Below are positions 13,837 through 19,499 of a DNA stretch of 19,499 nt, in pieces (the first letter of the stretch is position 1; every line of letters begins with the position of its first letter). The stretch is from assembly GCA_023419655.1 (NCBI GenBank), contig JAEZXP010000099.1:1-19499 (forward strand), written 5' to 3'. The notes under the pieces were generated by a model that saw nothing but the letters and a program-made list of their open reading frames with translations, was not told the origin of the DNA and made no database searches. A program made the position numbers and the translations under genes. Source of the DNA: Bacillota bacterium. GTDB taxonomy: Bacteria > Bacillota > Clostridia > Lachnospirales > Lachnospiraceae.

Positions 13837-15591
13837 ATGTATAATGAATGGTCACTTGATGTACTGTATAAGGGTCTTGAGGACGAAAAATATAAAGAGG
13901 ATATTAAAAAGCTTGAACAATTAATAAAAGATATGGCAAGCTTTAGTGAGACGCTGAGAGAAGGCAATGAGGAGGAAAAACTTCTTACTGCCATCGACTA
14001 TATGGAGCAATTTGAATTATTAAGTGCTTCTCTTGGAGAATACCTAAGCTTAAGAGAATCGGTCAATACGTCGGACAGTCAGGTTGTCAATGAGCTTAAT
14101 ATACTTGAGAAGCAGCTGAGTGAAATCTCCAAGCCGCAGGCTGTAATCGAAAAATGGATAGCAGGAATTGAAGCGATGGATAACTATATCGATAAGCATT
14201 CCAGGCTCAAGGAATATTCCTTCATGCTTCATAATATTAAGAAGGAGGCCAGGCATTTATTAAGCGATGATGTGGAAGAGGTCATAGCAAAGCTTAATAT
14301 ATCCGCAGGCTCAGCCTGGAGTAACATGCAAAGTTATCTTACGTCCGTGCTTGAGGTGGATTACAGGGGAGAGACCATAACCCTTCCCCAGGTTCGCAAT
14401 CTGGCCTACAGTGAGGACCCTTCTGTCAGAAAGGATGCCTATGAAGCAGAATTAAAGGCATATGAAAAGATAAAAGATGCCACCAGCTATTCATTAAACA
14501 ATATAAAGACCCAGGTAAATACAATCTGTGATTTAAGAGGATATGAATCACCTCTTGCCCAGACACTGGAATTATCGAAGATGAAGAGGGAAACCCTGGA
14601 GGCTATGCTGGAAGCAATGCGGGAGTATATGCCGGTATTCCACAAATACCTAAGGCATAAGGCAAAGCTTTTAGGTCACAAGAACGGCCTTCCATGGTAT
14701 GATTTGTTTGCTCCGATGGGAGAAAGCGACACGAAGTTTACGGTAGAGGAATCCAGAGCTTATCTGGTGAAGCATTTTAAAGACTTTTCGGATGATTTGG
14801 CGGACATGGTTGACCAGGCCTTTGAAGAGGAATGGATAGACTTCTTCCCAAGAAAGGGGAAGGTAGGCGGAGCCTTTTGTGCCAACATGCCTCATGTGAA
14901 ACAGAGCAGAATACTGACGAATTTCAGCGGAACCTTAAGCGATGTGGTAACACTGGCTCATGAGCTGGGTCATGCTTATCATGGACTGAATATACAAGAG
15001 CACCGGCCGCTTAATACCGATTATAGTATGCCGGTGGCGGAGACAGCATCCACCTTTAATGAAGCTCTGATTATGGAAGCGGTTATTAAGAATGCTTCCG
15101 GTAAGGAGAAGATGGCACTGATAGAGAGCCAGCTTCAGGACATTACACAGATTATATGTGACATATATTCCAGATATTTATTTGAGACAGAGGTATTTGA
15201 GAAATCTAAAAAAGGCTTCCTGTTCCCGGATGAGCTGAATGAAATCATGCTGAACGCTCAAAAAGCTGCCTATGGAGACGGACTTGACCACGAATTCCTG
15301 AATTCTTATATGTGGGTAGTAAAGGGTCATTACTATTCTGAGAGCCTGAGCTTTTATAATTTCCCTTATGCTTTTGGAGGATTATTCGCAAGAGGCTTGT
15401 ATGGCAAGTATAAAGAGGAAGGCAAAGAATTCGTAAAAAAATATAAAGCGCTCTTAAATGCAACGACGGTAAATACAGTAGAGGATGCAGCCAGAAAAGC
15501 TGAAATCAACCTCGAAGAGCCGGACTTTTGGAGAAGCAGCCTGCAGGGCGTTGAAGCACTGGTGGAAGAGTTCATACAGATATCTCAATAG
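13837..15591 (+). CDS. pepF: Oligoendopeptidase F, M3-family zinc metallopeptidase
   Basis: Cytoplasmic zinc peptidase that cleaves short peptides, supporting turnover of imported or internally generated oligopeptides. The 584-residue length matches the PepF/M3 clostridial-bacillar subgroup. The N-terminal 300 residues are helical and form the lid of the peptide channel. The zinc site is HELGH at 375-379 (His375, catalytic Glu376, His379), and Glu402 in the AETASTFNE segment is the expected third ligand. The C-terminal segment HYYSESLSFYNFPYAFGGLF is the conserved substrate-side region. There is no signal peptide. AAAGGAAG precedes the ATG. It has its own promoter and terminator. The peptide importer at the left of the window could supply substrates, but no shared regulation is visible. 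Confidence 0.94.
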   Translation: MYNEWSLDVLYKGLEDEKYKEDIKKLEQLIKDMASFSETLREGNEEEKLLTAIDYMEQFELLSASLGEYLSLRESVNTSDSQVVNELNILEKQLSEISKPQAVIEKWIAGIEAMDNYIDKHSRLKEYSFMLHNIKKEARHLLSDDVEEVIAKLNISAGSAWSNMQSYLTSVLEVDYRGETITLPQVRNLAYSEDPSVRKDAYEAELKAYEKIKDATSYSLNNIKTQVNTICDLRGYESPLAQTLELSKMKRETLEAMLEAMREYMPVFHKYLRHKAKLLGHKNGLPWYDLFAPMGESDTKFTVEESRAYLVKHFKDFSDDLADMVDQAFEEEWIDFFPRKGKVGGAFCANMPHVKQSRILTNFSGTLSDVVTLAHELGHAYHGLNIQEHRPLNTDYSMPVAETASTFNEALIMEAVIKNASGKEKMALIESQLQDITQIICDIYSRYLFETEVFEKSKKGFLFPDELNEIMLNAQKAAYGDGLDHEFLNSYMWVVKGHYYSESLSFYNFPYAFGGLFARGLYGKYKEEGKEFVKKYKALLNATTVNTVEDAARKAEINLEEPDFWRSSLQGVEALVEEFIQISQ

Positions 15592-15636
15592 GGTATAAAT
15601 GGTATTTTCTACATGACATTTTGTTCTCTCTACAAA

Positions 15637-15671
15637 AAGAGGGCGAAAGCAAGCTTTGCTTTCGCCCTCTT
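15637..15671. terminator. Bidirectional terminator between pepF and the methyltransferase gene
   Basis: A perfect 15-base stem (AAGAGGGCGAAAGCA against TGCTTTCGCCCTCTT) with a five-base loop. It is preceded by an A-run, which becomes a T-run on the minus strand. It sits between two convergent genes. Confidence 0.88.
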
Positions 15672-15725
15672 ATCAAATTAACAGGGAGCAAACAGGTTTG
15701 TCAACAACGAGGATAACCCGCTTAC

Positions 15726-16532
15726 TTATTGTTGACAGGAACGGTTGCCTCTGCTATTTATAGTACTTCTATTTGGTTTCATGGCAACTAACAGGAACCT
15801 ATGCGTTGACGCTTCTATAACGCCTTCTTTGTCCAGTATATGTTGTGCTTTGTATAGATTATTTAAACAGGATTCCACAGAAAATCCAGGAAACTCCCAC
15901 TCAATAATTCGAGCGAACCATACCAATGCACCAACATCATAAAACTTAATTTTAGGAAACGCTTCCTGCGACTGCAAAATTTCAAATCCAGCATGGATGA
16001 ATTTTCTGGTTACCTTTTTGAGATATTGTTCTGGATATGGTACCTTTGTACCAGGAAGCAGCAAATCAACAAGCTCACGGTCATTTTCGGCCCCTACCTG
16101 CTGCGTAACAAACAGGCCGCCCGGTTTCAATATGCGAAGCAACTCTTTGACATTGAAGTCGCTATGTCTGTTTATCACCATATCAAATGAGTTATCATCA
16201 AATGGTAAGTGAGCGACATTATCAGCCTCTCGAAAATCTATTCCAAGAGGTAATAAAACCGATTTGCATAAGGTAACATTCGGTGGATATCCCTCTGTTG
16301 CGCTGGTGTTTTTGTATGGATGATTTAAACTTAGTAAAAACTCTCCGCCTCCAGTATCTATATCCAGCAGTTTAGCGTTATGAGACAAATATCCATGTAT
16401 GATTGTTTTATAGTCCCACGGCATATCGTCTCCCTCCTGATGTCGTCCAGCTATATGTGAGAAATCCCATCCGTGAATGTGAGCAACACGCTCTTCCTGT
16501 AACCATTTTTCTTTTAATCGTTCAAAATTCAT
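15726..16532 (-). CDS. Class I SAM-dependent methyltransferase of unknown substrate
   Basis: 268 residues with a Rossmann methyltransferase core. Motif I is LLDIDTGGGEF (residues 55-65), the SAM-binding glycine loop. Motif II/post-I regions include HLPFDDNSFDMVINRH, and LKPGGLFVTQQVG is motif III. A distinctive N-terminal block (RVAHIHGWDFSHIAGRH) marks a Firmicutes family that I recall seeing annotated only as a class I methyltransferase, so no substrate is claimed. The ATG has an AAAAGGAG site. That site is partly complementary to an upstream segment of the leader, and a possible leader peptide precedes it, so expression may be controlled at translation. Convergent with pepF. Small-molecule, rRNA and antibiotic-related substrates remain open. 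Confidence 0.85.
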   Translation of the reverse strand: MNFERLKEKWLQEERVAHIHGWDFSHIAGRHQEGDDMPWDYKTIIHGYLSHNAKLLDIDTGGGEFLLSLNHPYKNTSATEGYPPNVTLCKSVLLPLGIDFREADNVAHLPFDDNSFDMVINRHSDFNVKELLRILKPGGLFVTQQVGAENDRELVDLLLPGTKVPYPEQYLKKVTRKFIHAGFEILQSQEAFPKIKFYDVGALVWFARIIEWEFPGFSVESCLNNLYKAQHILDKEGVIEASTHRFLLVAMKPNRSTINSRGNRSCQQ

Positions 16533-16684
16533 ATAGACTACTCCTTTTCATAATTGAATTATCGTCTATGAATCGGTGCAGTCAGCTGATAGCATAATAT
16601 ATAAATCTCGATGCAATCTGCTATCAGATATACCGCACCGAGTAGTTATCTCGAAAGAACCTCATAAGAGTTCACCGCCTTTCA
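16533..16684 (-). promoter_or_regulatory. Structured 5' leader of the methyltransferase gene, candidate translational attenuator
   Basis: The predicted transcript starts near 16684 and carries about 150 untranslated bases. A large hairpin pairs 7 outer bases (16641-16635 with 16579-16573, TCGGTGC/GCACCGA) and 9 inner bases (CTGATAGCA/TGCTATCAG). A smaller hairpin pairs TTCATA with TATGAA (16572-16567 and 16552-16547). ACTACTC at 16646-16640 is complementary to GAGTAGT at 16543-16537, which overlaps the end of the AAAAGGAG ribosome site. Pairing these would close a junction around both hairpins and hide the ribosome site. No T-run follows, so this is not a standard terminator. Confidence 0.5.
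16624..16665 (-). CDS. Possible 13-residue leader peptide upstream of the methyltransferase
   Basis: An ATG-started frame encoding MRFFRDNYSVRYI and ending in TGA, with a purine-rich AAAGGCGGTGA upstream as ribosome site and an expected transcript start about 20 bases before the ATG. Codons 7-9 contain the stretch that can pair with the methyltransferase ribosome site, and the stop codon lies in the left arm of the main hairpin. This geometry is that of a leader peptide in an attenuator. A frame this short can arise by chance and no homolog is known to me. Confidence 0.4.
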   Translation of the reverse strand: MRFFRDNYSVRYI

Positions 16685-16690
16685 ACAAAT

Positions 16691-16719
16691 AATGTATCAC
16701 ACTGTGAATTGTTTTTCAA
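16691..16719 (-). promoter_or_regulatory. Candidate promoter of the methyltransferase gene
   Basis: On the minus strand, TTGAAA (16719-16714), a 17-base spacer, and TACATT (16696-16691). The -35 lies within a perfect inverted repeat, GAATTG-TTTTT-CAATTC (16706-16722), and an overlapping one, TTCAA-N5-TTGAA (16715-16729). These could be a repressor site. Confidence 0.5.
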
Positions 16720-16753
16720 TTCTGTTGAAATATTATAATAAGATATCCAGTTA

Positions 16754-16792
16754 TTTTATGTAATAATAAGGAAGGCATCCTATTACATAAAA
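16754..16792. repeat. Perfect AT-rich inverted repeat between divergent transcription units
   Basis: TTTTATGTAATA (16754-16765) and its exact complement (16781-16792) flank a 15-base centre that itself has a GGA/TCC pair. It sits upstream of both the methyltransferase promoter and the small interrupted gene. It could be an operator, a cruciform-prone element or a remnant. The remaining stretch to 16900 shows nothing I can name beyond the ribosome site of the next gene. Confidence 0.5.
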
Positions 16793-16900
16793 ATAAGTGC
16801 CCCTCATCATAATAAGATGGAAACAGTCAATAAGCGATGAAATGCTTTTTTGATGAATGATGGCAATATTCCGGATTTATTGATGGAAGGGAGATGGATT

Positions 16901-17113
16901 ATGAGCTTGATAGATGGTAAATCCCAGCTGCCGGTAGGACTTGGCATGCGTTTGGCACTCGATATGACGGCGATGAGTAATTTTGCGAATTTATAGGACC
17001 AGAAAAAACAGGAGCTTGTTAATTATATTAAAGGCTCATCAACAGGAGAAGAAGCAGAAAACCGTGTAACAGAGGTGATAAGCAATCTTCATAACGGAGG
17101 TTCCTTTAGTTAG
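16901..17113 (+). pseudogene. Small hypothetical gene interrupted by an in-frame TAG
   Basis: A strong AAGGGAG site lies seven bases before the ATG. The frame encodes 31 residues (opening MSLIDGKSQLPVGLGM), meets TAG at 16994-16996 (codon 32), then stays open for 38 more codons (DQKKQELVNYIKGSSTG..., ending GGSFS) to a second TAG. The two halves read as one small helical protein of about 70 residues. I recall similar short clostridial proteins with an LPxGLGM opening, function unknown. One base change from a Ser (TCG), Leu (TTG) or Gln (CAG) codon explains the stop. carD, argC and pepF also end in TAG, so general recoding of TAG is unlikely. A terminator follows. Confidence 0.65.
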
Positions 17114-17171
17114 TACACAGATGCAATTATAATTGAGCTACAGTACTTTATGAAATCCAGCGATACAGAAT

Positions 17172-17213
17172 AAAAGGATAGATACTTAGAAATATTCAAG
17201 TATCTGTCCTTTT
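17172..17213 (+). terminator. Terminator after the interrupted small gene
   Basis: AAAAGGATAGATACTT (17172-17187) pairs with AAGTATCTGTCCTTTT (17198-17213), with one T-G wobble, around a ten-base loop. The terminal Ts are part of the stem. Its presence shows that the small gene was, or is, its own transcription unit. Confidence 0.82.
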
Positions 17214-17230
17214 GTGATAGTAAACGAATC

Positions 17231-17259
17231 TTGACACGGCATTTATTATTGGTTATATT
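17231..17259 (+). promoter_or_regulatory. Sigma-A promoter of the AraC-family gene
   Basis: A perfect TTGACA (17231-17236), a 17-base spacer and TATATT (17254-17259), placing the start near 17266, about 25 bases before the ATG. The ribosome site of the gene is weak (AATGGAAAATAA). Confidence 0.75.
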
Positions 17260-17290
17260 GGTCAAAAGGGCAAAGAATGGAAAATAAACA

Positions 17291-18250
17291 ATGAATCAGC
17301 TGATTTTGGAAAAATTAAAGTTAATCACACCGGAAGAGCAGGATATTCTTAATGGTAATAATAAAATTAATAATAGCCTTTATATGGGGTTGGCTTCAAA
17401 TGTCATTGACCGAAAAAAGCTTCTGGACCGCAATAAGTTGATACAGGTGCGTCCCCATACCCGGTTTATACATTTTCCAAGGCATACCCATAATTATGTT
17501 GAAATGATTTATATGTATGACGGACAAACGACCCATATTATCAACGGACAAGAAGTGATTCTTAGAAAAGGAGAATTGCTTTTATTAAATCAGAATGCTT
17601 CACAGGAGATATTGCCGGCACAATATGATGATATTGCCGTTAATTTTATTATCATGCCGGAGTTCTTTGACCGTACGCTGGTTATGATGGGAGAAGAAGA
17701 CAGCATGCTTCGCAATTTTATCACCGGATGTCTTAAAAATAAGGATGACGGGGCTAGCTATCTGCATTTTAAGGTATCGGATATTCTTCCGGTTGAGAAT
17801 ATTATTGATAATCTGATATGGACGATTATGAATGAGCAGCAGGATAATCAGAAGCTCAATCAGATGACCATGGGACTGTTATTTCTGCTGCTTATGAATT
17901 ACACGGAGAAGGTATCCGTAGGCAGGAACCAGTATGAGCAGGAGCTTACGCTCAGGATTTTGCGTTTTGTGGAAGAAAATTATAAAGAAGGCCGGCTGTC
18001 TGACCTGGCAGGGCTGTTGAATTGTGATTTGTATTGGCTTAGCCGCAAGGTAAAAAAGCTGACGGATAAGACCTATAGTGAATTAGTGCAGATTAAAAGG
18101 CTCAATCAGGCGGCATATCTGCTAAGTACAACCACGATGACGGTTACAGATATCGGTTATGCCGTCGGATATGCGAATCTAAGCTATTTTTACCGTATCT
18201 TCAGAAAGCGATTTCATGTCTCTCCAAAGGAATATCGAAAGAACAAATAA
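17291..18250 (+). CDS. AraC-family transcriptional regulator, probably of L-rhamnose use
   Basis: 319 residues in the usual two-part layout. The N-terminal cupin sensing domain includes FIHFPRHTHNYVEMIYMYDG and INGQEVILRKGELLLLNQNA (about residues 56-100). The C-terminal AraC-type double helix-turn-helix (about 218-316) contains LSDLAGLLNCDLYWLSRKVK and the signature IGYAVGYANLSYFYRIFRKRF, ending SPKEYRKNK. Such proteins bind a sugar and switch on nearby catabolic genes. Rhamnulokinase starts 123 bases downstream on the same strand, so a rhamnose-type inducer is a fair inference, although no ligand residue proves it. A strong TTGACA promoter precedes it and a terminator follows immediately, so regulator and kinase appear to be separate transcripts. 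Confidence 0.9.
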   Translation: MNQLILEKLKLITPEEQDILNGNNKINNSLYMGLASNVIDRKKLLDRNKLIQVRPHTRFIHFPRHTHNYVEMIYMYDGQTTHIINGQEVILRKGELLLLNQNASQEILPAQYDDIAVNFIIMPEFFDRTLVMMGEEDSMLRNFITGCLKNKDDGASYLHFKVSDILPVENIIDNLIWTIMNEQQDNQKLNQMTMGLLFLLLMNYTEKVSVGRNQYEQELTLRILRFVEENYKEGRLSDLAGLLNCDLYWLSRKVKKLTDKTYSELVQIKRLNQAAYLLSTTTMTVTDIGYAVGYANLSYFYRIFRKRFHVSPKEYRKNK

Positions 18251-18283
18251 GGACACTATTTTATGCAAACAGTGTTCTTTTTT
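18249..18283 (+). terminator. Terminator between the AraC-family gene and rhaB
   Basis: GGACACT (18251-18257) pairs with AGTGTTC (18271-18277) with one wobble around a 13-base loop, followed by six T residues. The stem begins directly after the stop codon. Confidence 0.82.
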
Positions 18284-18372
18284 ATATCCGGATTTTCTTG
18301 TATGCTAGAGGTGAACAAATGTCGTAAAGGCAAGTGTGAGATGAATTCACATAGAAGAAAGGTATGGTTATC
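18284..18372 (+). promoter_or_regulatory. rhaB upstream region with a TGTGA-N7-TCACA palindrome
   Basis: An inverted repeat TGTGA-GATGAAT-TCACA lies at 18335-18351, immediately before the GAAAGG ribosome site. It may be an operator or a leader hairpin. Further up, AGAGGTGAACAA precedes a two-codon frame (ATG TCG TAA), an unusually strong ribosome-site match for so short a frame. I find no convincing -35/-10 pair; TATGCT at 18301 is a weak -10. Confidence 0.35.
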
Positions 18373-19499
18373 ATGGGAAACTATTATCTTGCAATTGACA
18401 TTGGAGCGTCCAGCGGCAGGCATATCCTGGGACACCTTGATGGAGGGAAATTGTATACGGAAGAAGTCCACCGGTTTGAAAACGGCATGAAATTAATCGG
18501 TGATGAGCTTTGCTGGGATGTGAACAGCCTGTTTCGGGAAATAAAGCTGGGAATGAAAAAATGCAAAGAGATGGGAACGATTCCGGTAAGTGTAGGAATT
18601 GATACCTGGGGCGTGGATTTTGTTCTGCTTGATAAAGAGGATAAGGTTCTTGGCAATACCGTCGGGTATCGTGACAGCCGAACGGAGGGCATGGATGAGA
18701 AGGTACATAAAATAATCAGTGAGGAGGCTCTGTATACCCGGACCGGTATTCAGAAGCAGATTTTCAATACCATCTACCAGCTTATGGCTGTAAAGAGCAG
18801 ACATCCCGAGTATATGGAGCAGGCAGAAGCTTTTCTGATGATACCGGATTATCTTCATTTTCTGCTTAGCGGGGTAAGATGCTGCGAATATACCAATGCA
18901 ACGACGACGCAGCTGGTAAATCCGGATACCATGGATTGGGATATGGAGCTGATAGCGATGCTGGGTTATCCCAAAAGGATATTTTCAAAGATTCTAAAGC
19001 CCGGCACGTATCTGAATCATCTTACAGAAGAAGTGCAGGAAGAGGTAGGATATAATTGCAGGGTGGTTTTACCGGCCAGTCATGACACCGGCTCGGCAGT
19101 TGCGGCGGTACCGTCAATACGTGAGAATCCCCTGTACATCAGTTCAGGAACGTGGTCACTGATGGGAACGGAGCTAAGCCGCACCAACCGGTCAGATAAA
19201 AGCAGGGAGAGGAACTTTACCAATGAGGGAGGCTATGGCAAACGCTTCCGGTATTTGAAAAACATTATGGGATTATGGATGATACAATGTGTGCAAAAGG
19301 AGACAGGAGAAGAATATTCTTTTTCCGAAATCGGAAGATTGGCTTCCAGGGCGGATATCCCATCAATTGTTGACTGCAATGCTGCACGTTTCCTGGCCCC
19401 TGTCTGTATGACGGATGAGGTGAAAAAGGCCTGTGAGGAAAGCGGTCAAAGGGTTCCGCAGGGAATCGGAGAGGTGGCAGCCGTCATCTACAACAGCCT
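18373..19499 (+). CDS. rhaB: Rhamnulokinase (L-rhamnulose kinase), 3' end beyond window
   Basis: ATP-dependent phosphorylation of L-rhamnulose at O-1, the second step of L-rhamnose breakdown. It is a FGGY-family kinase with the N-terminal phosphate motif AIDIGASSGR (residues 7-16), the GIDTWGVDFVLLD strand (75-87) and the catalytic base Asp238 in ASHDTGSAV. SSGTWSLMG (258-266) follows, as in Escherichia coli RhaB. The 375 complete codons present are about three quarters of the usual 480-490 residues, and the rest lies past the right edge. ATG 18373 is chosen because GAAAGG is about ten bases upstream; ATG 18364 is in frame but too close. The AraC-family gene upstream is its likely activator, and rhaA or rhaD would be expected next. 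Confidence 0.93.
   Translation, partial: MGNYYLAIDIGASSGRHILGHLDGGKLYTEEVHRFENGMKLIGDELCWDVNSLFREIKLGMKKCKEMGTIPVSVGIDTWGVDFVLLDKEDKVLGNTVGYRDSRTEGMDEKVHKIISEEALYTRTGIQKQIFNTIYQLMAVKSRHPEYMEQAEAFLMIPDYLHFLLSGVRCCEYTNATTTQLVNPDTMDWDMELIAMLGYPKRIFSKILKPGTYLNHLTEEVQEEVGYNCRVVLPASHDTGSAVAAVPSIRENPLYISSGTWSLMGTELSRTNRSDKSRERNFTNEGGYGKRFRYLKNIMGLWMIQCVQKETGEEYSFSEIGRLASRADIPSIVDCNAARFLAPVCMTDEVKKACEESGQRVPQGIGEVAAVIYNS

Noticed and set aside
16533..16690. T-box or known riboswitch in the methyltransferase leader
   Set aside because: I see no T-box sequence (TGGNACCGCG-like), no terminator T-run, and no recognisable riboswitch core; the features fit an attenuator better.
16994..16996. TAG as pyrrolysine or another recoded residue
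   Set aside because: TAG is the normal terminal stop of several genes here (carD-like, argC, pepF), and no context element for recoding is visible; a simple nonsense mutation is more economical.
18263..18490. Plus-strand reading frame of 75 codons overlapping the start of rhaB
   Set aside because: It begins within the terminator and has no coding character; it is out of frame with a clear kinase.
1..19499. Insertion sequences, prophage, toxin-antitoxin or defence genes
   Set aside because: No transposase, integrase, phage structural, nuclease or toxin-like protein is encoded; the XRE gene lacks a toxin-like partner in operon.

Overview
The window looks like chromosome from a low-GC Gram-positive anaerobe of the Clostridia, most likely Lachnospiraceae. 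The basis is strong AAGGAGG-type ribosome sites, A/T-rich sigma-A-like promoters, lipoprotein signal peptides and family resemblance of the proteins. No mobile element, CRISPR array, tRNA or rRNA is visible. Most genes are housekeeping or accessory metabolism, and the less ordinary content lies in the spacers between them.

Layout. (1) 37-5545: a complete five-gene peptide/opine-type ABC importer in the order binding lipoprotein, two ATPases, two permeases, closed by a strong two-tier terminator. (2) 5839-7313: a CarD-like RNA polymerase-binding regulator, then a secreted NodB-type polysaccharide deacetylase lipoprotein. (3) 7416-8201: a small protein resembling the DNA-binding end of Spo0A, divergent from a small XRE-type regulator. 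(4) 8309-12077: a probable three-gene transcription unit with a ZIP metal transporter, a stand-alone type-2 argC, and a GH13 alpha-glucosidase (probably oligo-1,6-glucosidase) with an extra N-terminal region of about 88 residues. (5) 12203-13606: an OhrR-type thiol peroxide sensor divergent from a small nitroreductase, with back-to-back promoters and a candidate operator between them. (6) 13837-15591: oligoendopeptidase F. (7) 15726-16532, minus strand: a SAM-dependent methyltransferase behind a structured leader with a possible 13-codon leader peptide and a stretch complementary to the methyltransferase ribosome-binding region. (8) 16901-17113: a small gene interrupted by one in-frame TAG. 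(9) 17291-19499: an AraC-family regulator and rhamnulokinase rhaB, which runs off the right edge and probably begins an L-rhamnose catabolic locus.

How the parts relate. Peptide uptake (region 1) and cytoplasmic oligopeptide cleavage (PepF) are compatible but not in one operon. The AraC regulator and RhaB probably form a local sugar-responsive unit. The OhrR-like sensor probably controls itself and the nitroreductase. The best candidate for undescribed biology is the methyltransferase leader, which looks like a translation-attenuation switch. A weaker uORF-plus-hairpin arrangement precedes the nitroreductase.
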